Below are positions 9,580-17,559 of a DNA stretch of 64,000 nucleotides, piece by piece (within the stretch, counting starts at the first letter, position 1; the number at the start of each line of letters is the position of its first letter). The translations under genes and the position numbers were made by a program. The stretch covers positions 744,001 to 808,000 of the forward strand of contig NZ_FOJB01000001.1 of the NCBI RefSeq assembly GCF_900109955.1. Reading direction: 5' to 3'. The notes beneath the pieces are model-generated. The model was given only the letters and a program-made list of their open reading frames with translations, made no database searches and was not told the origin of the DNA. The stretch comes from Aliiroseovarius sediminilitoris. GTDB taxonomy: Bacteria > Pseudomonadota > Alphaproteobacteria > Rhodobacterales > Rhodobacteraceae.

Positions 9580-10038
9580 TTAGAACTCTTGCAGAATCTT
9601 TTGAAGGTCTTTTTCCTGGACCATGTCCGCCGCTTGATCCGCTGAGACCCACCTGCGCGTGCGCTCATCGGCTTCGGGGAAATCGTCGGACAATTTCTCG
9701 ACCTTCAGCGGGAAAACGGTGGTCGTGCAACGAGCAATACCACCGAAATCCATTTCCTTTTCAGACTCGTAAGCGCCAATCGGGGCATGGTTCAACTGAC
9801 CTTTTGCAACACCGGCTTCTTCCCAAGCTTCCTGTCGGGCCGCTTCGGCTGCGTTCTTCCCATCCATGGGCCAGCCCTTGGGCAAAATCCAACGCCCGGT
9901 GCCGCGTGATGTGACCAGCAGCACTTCTTTGTCGTCACCCGCCCCGCGATAACAGAGGGCGGCGACTTGCACCCGGTTGGGGCGTTGAAACATGGGGGCG
10001 ACGACCTCTTTCCAGGCCTGCTTTAGCAATGAAGACAT
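9580..10038 (-). CDS. Nudix hydrolase (diphosphoinositol-polyphosphate-hydrolase-like subgroup)
   Basis: A 152-residue single-domain Nudix protein that should cleave a nucleoside-diphosphate-X or similar phosphoanhydride, with Mg2+ held by the Nudix-box glutamates. The box is GWPMDGKNAAEAARQEAWEE followed by AGV. Relative to the canonical G-x5-E-x7-REUxEExGU, Lys stands at the first Glu position and Gln at the Arg position, while the catalytic E-x3-EE set is present. The opening PKGWPMDGK resembles the DIPP-like subgroup common in Rhodobacterales, but the substrate is unproven. It lies upstream of the phosphate transporter on the same strand, which hints at a phosphate-related role. Confidence 0.85.
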   Translation of the reverse strand: MSSLLKQAWKEVVAPMFQRPNRVQVAALCYRGAGDDKEVLLVTSRGTGRWILPKGWPMDGKNAAEAARQEAWEEAGVAKGQLNHAPIGAYESEKEMDFGGIARCTTTVFPLKVEKLSDDFPEADERTRRWVSADQAADMVQEKDLQKILQEF

Positions 10039-10086
10039 TTTGCACCTGCGCTCTAAGAGCTTTGATTATTTTTTATTGTAGATGTT

Positions 10087-10116
10087 AAGATATGGTAATT
10101 ATGGGGTAAATTGCAA
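10087..10116 (-). promoter_or_regulatory. Candidate promoter of the Nudix hydrolase gene
   Basis: In an AT-rich gap, the minus strand carries TTGCAA (10116-10111), an 18 bp spacer, and TATCTT (10092-10087). This is a reasonable sigma-70-like pair about 50 bp before the Nudix start codon. Prediction is by eye only. Confidence 0.35.
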
Positions 10117-10161
10117 GTAAATGCGCTCAATCAGGGTGTTTTGCGCCCTTTATTGCCGCAA

Positions 10162-12615
10162 TCAGCCCTTTCTTGGCTTGGCCCGCAGAGTCGGATCGGC
10201 CTGCGTCGGATTTTCGGGCCACGGGTGTTTGGGATAGCGCCCGCGCATGTCTTTTCGCACGTCCTGATAGCTCGAGGCCCAAAAACTGGGGATGTCTGTC
10301 GTGGTTTGAACCGGGCGTCCGGCTGGCGACAGAAGCGTGATGCGCAGTGGCGTCGTGCCAATCATCGGATGGCGGGTCGTACCGAACATTTCTTGCAGAC
10401 GCACGCTGATTTCAGGAGCTTCGCCGGCATAGTCTATCGGGGACTTGCGCCCCATTGGTGTCGTGAAATGGGCGGGGGCGTTGCTGTCAAGCAACGACAT
10501 CTGTGCCCAATTCAGACGCGCGCGCAGGGCATCCAGCAGATCGAAGCGTTTCCAGTCTGCGGCGGTCTTGACGCCGGTCAGGTGTGGCAGCAGCCAATCC
10601 TCCATTCCTGCCATTAACGCGGCATCGGTCATGTCGGGCAAATCTGCACCGCCCGACCGCAGCAGTTCCACGCGCGCGATGAACCGGCGCGCCGCGTCCG
10701 AAGGGCGCAATCCCAACTCGCGCACCCCGTCCAACATGGCGCGCGCGACCGCCTCGTCCGGGGCGTCTTTCCACATACGGTCATCCAACACGACTGCGCC
10801 CAATTTTTCCTGCCGGCGCGCGACAACCCGCCCGTCACGTTTGGACCAAGCGCAATGCTCGATCCAAGTGATGTCGTTGTCAAACAGTTCGCGCAGCTCG
10901 CCTTCGCTGATCTGGATGGCTTGTCGTATCCGGGCCTCTCGGGGGTTGCCATCGGTATCAGTGACGACAATCAGACGGGTTCCGGCCAGCGGGTCGGTTT
11001 CGTCCATCACCGCCCCTTTGCCACCGGACAAGACAAATCGCGGCGCATCGCCGGGTCGGCGCAGTCCGATGCGATCAGGATAGGCAAGCGCGGCCATCTG
11101 GGGGTCGCTCAGGTGGCACTGAACTGGTTTGACCAACCCGCGCAGGCGCCGCGCCTCGGACCGGATACGCTCTATCACGCCGCGATTGGCCAAGATGGCG
11201 CGCCGCGCGGCAAAGCCTTTCGGATCACGGATCGCTTCAAGCCGTAGTGACAGATCGGTGGGTGCCGATCGGTGCAGAGGGTCGCGTTCCCCCCATAGCG
11301 CGGCATGCTCGGTGGCGTTTGGACCGGCTTTGGCCAGCATGTGGCCAAGCCGTGGGTGCATGGGCAGTCGGGCCAGTGTTCGACCATGCGGCGTGATACG
11401 CCCCTCGGCATCCAGCGCGCCAAGCGCATGCAGAAGCGATTGCGCCTCGGTCAACACACCCGCGTTCGGGGGCGTCAAAAAGGCCAGCCCGGTCCCATCG
11501 GGCGACCCCCAGGCCGCAAGTTCCAACGCCAACGGTGCAAGGTCGGCGGTTTCGATCTCGGCGGGCGGAAAGGGGGGAAGGGCGCCTTCTTCCCCTTTTG
11601 TCCACAACCGATAACAGACGCCCGGTGCCACGCGTCCCGCCCGCCCCCGGCGCTGTTCGGCTTCGGCCTTTGATACTCGCTCGGTGATCAGCCGTGACAT
11701 GCCCGAGCCGGGGTCGAACCGGGCGCGGCGCGACTGGCCCGCGTCAACCACCACGCGGATGTCCTGAATGGTCAGAGATGTTTCTGCAATGGACGTGGCC
11801 AGCACGATCTTGCGCCCGGAAGTGGCCGGGGTGATCGCTGCGCGTTGTGCCGTGAAATCCATCGCGCCAAACAGCGTGTGAAGGTGGCAATCCTTTGGCA
11901 GGTCCGGGCGCAGGGCGGCCTCGGTCCGGCGAATTTCGCCTTCGCCCGGCAAAAACACCAGAACACCACCCTCGGTTTTGGCCAGCGCCTGCCGCACAGA
12001 CGCTGCGGTGGCGTCGGGCAGTCGCGTGCTTTTGGGCAGAGGTCTGGGCAAATGGCGTGTTTCCACCGGAAAGGCCCGTCCGTCCGACCGCACGATGGGC
12101 GCGTTGTCCAGCAGATGCGCCACCGGCTCGGCATCCAATGTGGCCGACATCACGATGAGCTTCAGATCGTCGCGCAGCGCCTGCATCGCTTCCCATGTCA
12201 GCGCCAGTCCGAGATCGGCGTTCAGGGATCGTTCGTGAAATTCGTCAAAGATAACCGCGCCGATCCCGGTCAGTGACGGGTCGGATTGCAGCATCCGGGT
12301 CAGAATGCCTTCGGTGACAACTTCGATCCGGGTTGCCGCGCTTATCTTGACATCGCCGCGAATGCGATAGCCGACGGTCCGACCCACCTGCTCACCCAGC
12401 GTTTGCGACATGCGTTCGGCGGCGGCGCGGGCAGCCAGACGGCGCGGCTCCAGCATCACCAGCTTGCCTTCGAACACCCCCGCCTCCAGTAGCGCCAACG
12501 GCACCACGGTGGTTTTCCCGGCCCCCGGCGGAGCCATCAACACGGCGCGACCTTCGCGGCGAACGGCGTCAAGAAGGTCGGGTATGGCGTCGTGAATGGG
12601 CAGCGTGTCACTCAT
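10162..12615 (-). CDS. hrpB: ATP-dependent helicase HrpB
   Basis: An 817-residue DEAH-box superfamily 2 helicase of the HrpB type. Walker A (APPGAGKTT) is at residues 28-36, the Walker B variant DEFHE at 124-128, SAT motif III follows (MSATLDAEPV), and motif VI is present as QRRGRAGRVAPG. The HrpB-specific C-terminal domain covers the last third. It is cytoplasmic and presumably acts on RNA or RNA-protein complexes, and its physiological role in bacteria is poorly defined. The ORF is complete and is divergent from meaB, with 103 bp between the start codons. Confidence 0.95.
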   Translation of the reverse strand: MSDTLPIHDAIPDLLDAVRREGRAVLMAPPGAGKTTVVPLALLEAGVFEGKLVMLEPRRLAARAAAERMSQTLGEQVGRTVGYRIRGDVKISAATRIEVVTEGILTRMLQSDPSLTGIGAVIFDEFHERSLNADLGLALTWEAMQALRDDLKLIVMSATLDAEPVAHLLDNAPIVRSDGRAFPVETRHLPRPLPKSTRLPDATAASVRQALAKTEGGVLVFLPGEGEIRRTEAALRPDLPKDCHLHTLFGAMDFTAQRAAITPATSGRKIVLATSIAETSLTIQDIRVVVDAGQSRRARFDPGSGMSRLITERVSKAEAEQRRGRAGRVAPGVCYRLWTKGEEGALPPFPPAEIETADLAPLALELAAWGSPDGTGLAFLTPPNAGVLTEAQSLLHALGALDAEGRITPHGRTLARLPMHPRLGHMLAKAGPNATEHAALWGERDPLHRSAPTDLSLRLEAIRDPKGFAARRAILANRGVIERIRSEARRLRGLVKPVQCHLSDPQMAALAYPDRIGLRRPGDAPRFVLSGGKGAVMDETDPLAGTRLIVVTDTDGNPREARIRQAIQISEGELRELFDNDITWIEHCAWSKRDGRVVARRQEKLGAVVLDDRMWKDAPDEAVARAMLDGVRELGLRPSDAARRFIARVELLRSGGADLPDMTDAALMAGMEDWLLPHLTGVKTAADWKRFDLLDALRARLNWAQMSLLDSNAPAHFTTPMGRKSPIDYAGEAPEISVRLQEMFGTTRHPMIGTTPLRITLLSPAGRPVQTTTDIPSFWASSYQDVRKDMRGRYPKHPWPENPTQADPTLRAKPRKG

Positions 12616-12718
12616 GCCCTCTTATCGACCGTCATGCACATATCGTCCAGATACAAGCTCCGGTGCTCTGGACAGAAAGCCCCGAGCGCGGCATGACTGT
12701 CCGAAAGTTGGAGGCAGC

Positions 12719-13705
12719 ATGGACATTCACGATCTGGCAACACGGGTGCAGGCGGGCGAGAGGCGGGCCTTGGCGCGGGCCATCACCTTGGTTGAAAGCG
12801 GCCGCGCAGACCATCGTGCGCAGGCTGGCGCGTTGCTGGATGCGCTGGCCCCTTTGGGGCGACAGGCTCTGCGTATCGGTCTGTCAGGAACGCCGGGGGT
12901 GGGTAAATCCACCTTCATCGAAGCCTTTGGGATGTTCCTGATCGAACAAGGGCTAAAGGTTGCTGTTCTGGCTGTCGATCCAAGCTCGGCCCGGTCGGGC
13001 GGGTCCATCCTTGGCGACAAAACCCGAATGGAACGACTGAGCCGCCAGAAGAACGCTTTTATCCGCCCCTCGCCCTCGCAATCGCAACTGGGTGGTGTGG
13101 CGCGCCGGACGCGCGAAGCGGTGGCCCTGTGCGAAGCGGCCGGCTTTGACGTTGTGCTGATCGAAACCGTGGGCGTGGGGCAGTCGGAAACGATGGTGGC
13201 GGAAATGTCCGACCTGTTCCTCTTGTTGCTCGCCCCAGCGGGCGGGGACGAGTTGCAGGGCGTGAAACGCGGTATCATGGAGATCGCCGATCTTATTCTG
13301 GTCAACAAGGCCGATGGCGATTTGAAGCCGATGGCCATGCGCACCTGTGCAGACTATGCGGGCGCTTTGCGCCTGTTGCGCAAACGGGCCTATGACCCCC
13401 AGGGATTTCCCAAGGCGATGACGGTATCCGCAGTCACGCAGGACGGGCTGACAGACGCGTGGGAGACGATACAGACGCTGATCGCGTGGCGTCGCGAACA
13501 TGGCCACTGGACCAGGCGGCGTGCGCATCAGGCGCGACATTGGTTTGAAGAGGATGTGCGCCACGGGCTTCTGTCTGTCCTTGATCAAAAGGACACGCGC
13601 GCGCGGATTGACACGCTGGGCGATCAGGTGGCCAATGGCCAGATCTCGGCCAGCCGTGCGGCGGCAGACATCCTTACACACCTGCGCCCGGTGCGCAAAA
13701 TCTGA
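12719..13705 (+). CDS. meaB: Methylmalonyl-CoA mutase-associated GTPase MeaB
   Basis: A 328-residue G3E-family GTPase that loads and protects adenosylcobalamin in methylmalonyl-CoA mutase or related mutases. The P-loop LSGTPGVGKSTF lies near residues 55-67. Further motifs are VDPSSARSGG, the switch region ETVGVGQSE and the specificity motif NKAD. An ATG 123 bp upstream is in frame, but the start at 12719 has GGAGG just before it and begins the conserved domain (MDIHDLATRV). No mutase gene lies in the window, so the partner must be elsewhere. A structured repeat follows its stop codon. Confidence 0.95.
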   Translation: MDIHDLATRVQAGERRALARAITLVESGRADHRAQAGALLDALAPLGRQALRIGLSGTPGVGKSTFIEAFGMFLIEQGLKVAVLAVDPSSARSGGSILGDKTRMERLSRQKNAFIRPSPSQSQLGGVARRTREAVALCEAAGFDVVLIETVGVGQSETMVAEMSDLFLLLLAPAGGDELQGVKRGIMEIADLILVNKADGDLKPMAMRTCADYAGALRLLRKRAYDPQGFPKAMTVSAVTQDGLTDAWETIQTLIAWRREHGHWTRRRAHQARHWFEEDVRHGLLSVLDQKDTRARIDTLGDQVANGQISASRAAADILTHLRPVRKI

Positions 13706-13717
13706 CATACTGTCCGG

Positions 13718-13775
13718 CTTCTTCTGGCTCAAATATCCCGGGGTGAGCGGCTCTGCCGCGAGGGGCAGCGCCCCT
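13718..13775 (+). repeat. Dispersed structured repeat, copy A (core plus two triloop stem-loops)
   Basis: The core reads CTTCTTCTGGCTCAAATATC followed by CCGGGGTGAG. Two stem-loops follow: GCGGC-TCT-GCCGC at 13747-13759 and AGGGGC-AGC-GCCCCT at 13761-13775, both with three-base loops. It begins 12 bp past the meaB stop in the same orientation. Matching copies are at 15852-15933 (reverse), 37486-37551 and 46652-46723. The hairpins could end transcription or stabilise the meaB 3' end. Confidence 0.75.
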
Positions 13776-13793
13776 TGAAACATCACCCCATCG

Positions 13794-14005
13794 GCAGCAC
13801 CGACCAAACTGGGGACGCTGCTGCCACCAACGATGCCGGGGTTGATCAGCGCTAACAACTGGGTTAGCGTCCCCTTCAGAACATGAAGGAGAGATGCCGG
13901 ATGCGAAATTTCAGGACCCTATATCAAGCGTAAGTCGCGGTCCTGATGGGCTGTCGTCAGCCCCGTCCATCACATCTCTATCCCCCAAGCGCACGGAGCG
14001 CCTTC
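13794..14005 (+). promoter_or_regulatory. Structured leader with mutually exclusive stems before the ABC exporter
   Basis: Exact complementary arms in this untranslated stretch are GGGGACGCT (13811-13819) with AGCGTCCCC (13866-13874), CGCTAAC (13850-13856) with GTTAGCG (13863-13869), TCAGGACC (13911-13918) with GGTCCTGA (13939-13946), and GGGCTG (13948-13953) with CAGCCC (13958-13963). GGCAGC (13794-13799) can also pair with GCTGCC (13820-13825). The first two pairings share bases 13866-13869 and cannot coexist. A 10-codon frame (13901-13933) runs into the third stem. The arrangement resembles an attenuator or riboswitch, but no known class is recognised. Confidence 0.5.
13901..13933 (+). CDS. 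Possible 10-residue leader peptide
   Basis: The frame reads MRNFRTLYQA then stop. It has AAGGAG nine bases before the ATG, better spacing than the neighbouring ATG two bases behind the same site. Its codons 4 to 6 form the left arm of the TCAGGACC/GGTCCTGA stem, and its stop codon lies in that stem's loop. A ribosome translating it would therefore keep the stem open. The peptide has no run of one amino acid, so amino-acid-specific attenuation is not indicated. It could equally be chance; expression is unproven. Confidence 0.35.
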   Translation: MRNFRTLYQA

Positions 14006-15835
14006 ATGTTTCGTTTCTTTGAAAACCTCGTAGATCCCTTTGCCCCGCATGACTTGGGCACGCCGCCCAAATCCCTTTGGCCGTTCTTCAAATCGCAATT
14101 TGGACCGTTCCGCAAGTGGATGATCTGGATGGCGCTGACCGGGGTTCTGGTCGCGTTGATTGAAACCGGGTTGATCTTCTACACCGGACGCATCGTGGAC
14201 CTGATCAACCTGTCCACGCCGGAAAGTTTCTGGTCCACCAACGGTTTTGAACTTCTGCTGGCGGCAGTGTTCATCATCTTCCTCAGACCGCTGGCGATCA
14301 CTCTGAACCGGTTTTTTCTGGAGCAGACGCTGGCAGGCAACATGCAGGAACAGGTGCGCTGGCGCGCGCACCGGCATCTTCTGGGGCAGTCGCTTGGCTT
14401 TTTTCAGAATGATTTTGCCGGGCGTTTGTCCAACCGCGTGATGCAGCTTGGCCCGGCGGTCGAGGACAGTACCTATATGTTTTTCGAAGGCATCTTCTAT
14501 GCCACCACCTATGTGTTGAGCGCGATGGTGATCTTGGGGCAGGTCGACATGCGTTTGGCGCTGCCCCTGGGGATCTGGCTGGTGTTTTACGTGCTCTATG
14601 TGCGCTATATTGCCAAACGCGTATCGGTGGCGTCCGAGAAATGGTCCGATGCACGGTCGCTGGTCACGGGCCGGATCGTGGATGCCTATGCCAATATCGA
14701 AAGCGTGAAACTGTTCTCACAGGGCGCAGGCGAAGAGCGCTATGCGCTGTCCTCGCTGAAACGCTTGCGGCTGCGGTTTCAACGCTTCCTGCGCCTGATG
14801 ACCGAACTGAGCTTTGGGTTGAACCTGCTGAACGGCTTGCTGATCGTGGGCGTATTGGGTGCGGCAGTCTGGCTTTGGACCCAAGGCGAAGTATCGGTGG
14901 GCGAGGTTGCCGCCGCCTCGGCGCTTGTTGTGCGGCTGAACGGGATGTCGGGTTGGATCATGTGGGTCACGATCCGGTTGTTTGAGCATATGGGTGTGAT
15001 CCGCGAAGGCCTGCGGTCCATCGCCGTGGCGCATGAGTTGAAGGACGCCAAGGGTGCCAAGGACCTAGTGATCAAGGATGGCGAAATAACTTTCGGCGGG
15101 CTGACGCATCACTATGGCAAAGGCTCTGGAGGGCTGGACAACGTGTCATTGACCGTGCGCCCTGGCGAGAAAGTCGGACTGGTCGGACGCTCAGGTGCGG
15201 GCAAGTCCAGCCTTGTGAACCTGCTGATGCGGTTTCGTGATCCCGAGGGCGGACATATCCTGATTGACGGGCAGGATGTGTCCGGGGTGACGCAGGACAG
15301 TTTGCGCGCGCAGATCGGCATGGTGACGCAGGACAGCAGTCTTCTGCACCGTTCTGTGCGGGCCAACATCCTTTATGGTCGCCCTGACGCGACAGAGGAC
15401 CAGATGATCGCCGCAGCCGAGCGCGCTGAGGCGCATGAGTTCATCCAGACGTTGGAAGACCCGCAAGGTCGCCTTGGCTATGACGCCCATGTCGGGGAAC
15501 GCGGCGTGAAACTGTCGGGCGGGCAGCGTCAGCGGGTCGCCATTGCGCGGGTCATGCTGAAGGATGCCCCGATCCTTGTGTTGGATGAGGCGACATCGGC
15601 GCTGGACAGTGAAGTCGAGGCCGCGATCCAGAAAACGCTTTACGGCATGATGGAGGGCAAGACAGTGATTGCCATCGCGCACCGGCTGTCCACCATCGCC
15701 CAGATGGACCGGATTGTCGTGTTGGACGAGGGTCGTATCATCGAAAGCGGCAGCCATGATGAGCTTTTGGCCGCAGGCGGCACCTATGCGGGATTGTGGG
15801 ACCGGCAGTCGGGCGGGTTTCTGGGTGAGGATTGA
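14006..15835 (+). CDS. ABC transporter, fused permease and ATP-binding protein (exporter type)
   Basis: A 609-residue half-transporter expected to dimerise in the inner membrane. An N-terminal six-helix transmembrane domain (about residues 30-330) is followed by a nucleotide-binding domain with Walker A GRSGAGKSS near residue 393, ABC signature LSGGQRQR near 503, and Walker B ILVLDEATSALD near 522. The fold is the MsbA/multidrug-lipid exporter class. The substrate is unknown. The ATG at 14006 starts the conserved N terminus; an earlier ATG 60 bp upstream lies in the structured leader. The long leader suggests post-transcriptional control. Confidence 0.92.
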   Translation: MFRFFENLVDPFAPHDLGTPPKSLWPFFKSQFGPFRKWMIWMALTGVLVALIETGLIFYTGRIVDLINLSTPESFWSTNGFELLLAAVFIIFLRPLAITLNRFFLEQTLAGNMQEQVRWRAHRHLLGQSLGFFQNDFAGRLSNRVMQLGPAVEDSTYMFFEGIFYATTYVLSAMVILGQVDMRLALPLGIWLVFYVLYVRYIAKRVSVASEKWSDARSLVTGRIVDAYANIESVKLFSQGAGEERYALSSLKRLRLRFQRFLRLMTELSFGLNLLNGLLIVGVLGAAVWLWTQGEVSVGEVAAASALVVRLNGMSGWIMWVTIRLFEHMGVIREGLRSIAVAHELKDAKGAKDLVIKDGEITFGGLTHHYGKGSGGLDNVSLTVRPGEKVGLVGRSGAGKSSLVNLLMRFRDPEGGHILIDGQDVSGVTQDSLRAQIGMVTQDSSLLHRSVRANILYGRPDATEDQMIAAAERAEAHEFIQTLEDPQGRLGYDAHVGERGVKLSGGQRQRVAIARVMLKDAPILVLDEATSALDSEVEAAIQKTLYGMMEGKTVIAIAHRLSTIAQMDRIVVLDEGRIIESGSHDELLAAGGTYAGLWDRQSGGFLGED

Positions 15836-15851
15836 GGCAGGCGCCTTCGAC

Positions 15852-15933
15852 GGCTCACGATGTGAGCCCTGGAGGGGCGTTGCCCCTCTGCGCTGCGCGC
15901 ATTCACCCCAGGATATTTCAGGCCAGAAGAAAC
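15852..15933 (-). repeat. Dispersed structured repeat, copy B (core plus three triloop stem-loops)
   Basis: On the minus strand the core (15933-15902) reads GTTTCTTCTGGCC, TG, AAATATCCTGGGGTGAA. Three stem-loops follow it, each with a three-base loop: 15901-15889 (TGCGC arms), 15888-15872 (arms GAGGGGC and GCCCCTC) and 15868-15852 (arms GGCTCAC and GTGAGCC). It starts 16 bp past the ABC exporter stop, but in the opposite orientation to that gene. It is the only copy oriented against its upstream neighbour. Confidence 0.75.
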
Positions 15934-16146
15934 AGTTGAGTATGCGTTTGTTTGGGGTGGTGGAAATTCCTGTCGGAACCGGGGCACGACTCACTTGACG
16001 CGCCGGGGGAAGGGGTCTAATTACCGCGGACGGAATTCGGGGCGCTGCCAATGCGGCGCCCGTTTGTATTGACCGGCTGGACGTGAGCGGTGCGAGGGCG
16101 TGCCGAGTAACTCACCAATCTGGCCCGAGAGAGCAAGGAAAAGACC

Positions 16147-16434
16147 ATGTCGCGCGTTTGCGAACTGACCGGAAAAGGCCCGATGACTGGCAACAATGTC
16201 AGCCACGCCAAAAACAGAACCCGCCGCCGGTTTCTGCCAAACCTGAACGATGTGACGTTGCAGTCGGAAGCACTTGGCCGCGGGTTCAAGTTGCGCATTT
16301 CGGCCGCTGCGCTGCGTTCGGTAGATCACCGTGGTGGTCTGGATGCGTATTTGACCAAAGCCAAGGACGTTGAACTGTCGGCCAACGCGCTGAAGATCAA
16401 GAAAGAAGTCACGAAGGCATTGGCGACCGCCTAA
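16147..16434 (+). CDS. rpmB: 50S ribosomal protein L28
   Basis: A 95-residue ribosomal protein of the large subunit. It opens with the signature [20 protein letters not shown] and continues with the [12 protein letters not shown] segment, both diagnostic of L28. The length is normal for alphaproteobacteria, where L28 is slightly longer than the enteric form. AAGGAA precedes the start. The 5' leader contains a GC-rich inverted repeat (GGGCGC...GCGCCC near 16040-16065) that may be a regulatory hairpin. A strong terminator follows directly. Confidence 0.97.
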   Translation: MSRVCELTGKGPMTGNNVSHAKNRTRRRFLPNLNDVTLQSEALGRGFKLRISAAALRSVDHRGGLDAYLTKAKDVELSANALKIKKEVTKALATA

Positions 16435-16464
16435 GCCCGCCCGCGCCCCGGACTGTCCGGTTTG

Positions 16465-16498
16465 AAACCGCCCAAGCCTTACCGCTTCGGGCGGTTTT
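16465..16498 (+). terminator. Rho-independent terminator of rpmB
   Basis: AAACCGCCCAAGC (16465-16477) pairs with GCTTCGGGCGGTTT (16484-16497) with one bulged base and a six-base loop, ending in TTTT. It lies 30 bp past the rpmB stop. Confidence 0.85.
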
Positions 16499-16564
16499 CG
16501 TATGTCGGGACCTGTTACGTTTTGTCGCTTGTGCCGGTGTGAAAGACAGCTTAGCTCTGCCCAT

Positions 16565-16912
16565 ATGATCCGTGTTGTCTTTGCATATGGCTTGGCCTTG
16601 GCGCTGACGGTTGCCAGCTTTTCGCTGGCCTATGCACGCGGCGGCAGCCCAGATATGGACAAGGCAATCGAATTGGTGATTTGCACCGGCGTCGGTATGG
16701 TCACGATGACCATCGGTCCGGATGGTGAACCCGTCGAATCGATATATCTCTGCCCGGATGGGGCACAGATGTTTGCCGCAGCCTTTGCTTTTCCGGTCGT
16801 TCACATGCCCGAGGCGCGATTGATCAACCGGATCACGCCGATGAACAGTGCATCCTTTCTGGGGCGCCCATCGCTGACGCCATCTGCCCGAGGTCCCCCG
16901 GCGCTGATCTGA
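16565..16912 (+). CDS. Small exported protein of unknown function preceding the copper chaperone gene
   Basis: A 115-residue protein starting with a clear signal-like segment (MIRVVFAYGLALALTVASFS, cut probably after AYA). The mature part has two cysteines, in LVICTGVGM and ESIYLCPDG, and resembles the small DUF2946-like proteins often found with copper genes. That comparison is by eye and weak. The ATG at 16565 is preferred over one 63 bp upstream because it begins the signal peptide. The stop is 46 bp before the PCuAC start on the same strand, so a shared transcript and a periplasmic metal-related role are likely. Confidence 0.6.
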   Translation: MIRVVFAYGLALALTVASFSLAYARGGSPDMDKAIELVICTGVGMVTMTIGPDGEPVESIYLCPDGAQMFAAAFAFPVVHMPEARLINRITPMNSASFLGRPSLTPSARGPPALI

Positions 16913-16958
16913 GTTCATATTTCAGATCAACACTATGTTGGACCAAAGGAAAGAAACC

Positions 16959-17474
16959 ATGTTCCATATGAAAACCGTTTTTGCCGCCACAGCGGCTGCC
17001 CTGTTTGCTTTGCCTGCTTTCGCAGAAAATGAGATCATGATTGCAGATGCCTATGCGCGCGCTTCGGGTATGAACGCCATGGCAGGTGCCGCATTTTTTC
17101 AGATCATGAACCATGGCGATGAAGATGATCGCCTGATCGCTGTCAAATCGGATGTGGCCAAACGGGTCGAATTGCACACCCACAAGGAAACCGCCGAAGG
17201 CGTCATGCAGATGATGGAGGTTGAAGAGGGCTTTCCCGTCGCCGCAGGAGGTATACACGCGCTTGAACGCGGTGGAGACCACGTGATGTTCATGGGGTTG
17301 AACCAGCCGTTCGAGGATGGATCAACCATCAACGTCACGCTCGTGTTTGAGAAAGCCGGCGAAATGACCATCGAAATTCCAGTCGACCTGAAACGCAATC
17401 CAATGGGAGGCGGAATGATGAATGGCAAGATGAATGGTGGTCAGATGAAACAGGATGCCACACCGTCGAACTGA
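16959..17474 (+). CDS. Periplasmic copper chaperone, PCuAC family
   Basis: A 171-residue secreted protein (signal peptide about 1-22, ending PAFA) that should bind Cu(I) in the periplasm and help metallate cytochrome c oxidase. The complete family motif is present: His75, ten residues, Met86, 21 residues, His108, one residue, Met110. The C terminus adds a Met- and Gly-rich tail (MGGGMMNGKMNGGQM) that may bind additional copper. AAAGGA lies nine bases before the ATG at 16959; an alternative ATG is three codons downstream. It lies next to the small exported protein gene and is convergent with the sirtuin gene. Confidence 0.9.
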   Translation: MFHMKTVFAATAAALFALPAFAENEIMIADAYARASGMNAMAGAAFFQIMNHGDEDDRLIAVKSDVAKRVELHTHKETAEGVMQMMEVEEGFPVAAGGIHALERGGDHVMFMGLNQPFEDGSTINVTLVFEKAGEMTIEIPVDLKRNPMGGGMMNGKMNGGQMKQDATPSN

Positions 17475-17559
17475 TGCATCTGGGTAGGGGCTTCCCTTCG
17501 CGCACCATTAATATGGGCAAGGCCCGCAGGACCGCACCTTGGCTGGTGCCGTCATTTGT

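Noticed and set aside
13045-13056. CCAGAAGAA in meaB as another copy of the repeat core
   Set aside because: Only nine bases match, inside a coding region, without the AAATATCC block or stem-loops.
13901-13933. Amino-acid-specific attenuator (trp- or his-type) for the 10-codon leader frame
   Set aside because: MRNFRTLYQA has no repeated regulatory codon and the downstream gene is an exporter, so the classical amino-acid attenuation model does not fit. A different ribosome-linked mechanism is left open.
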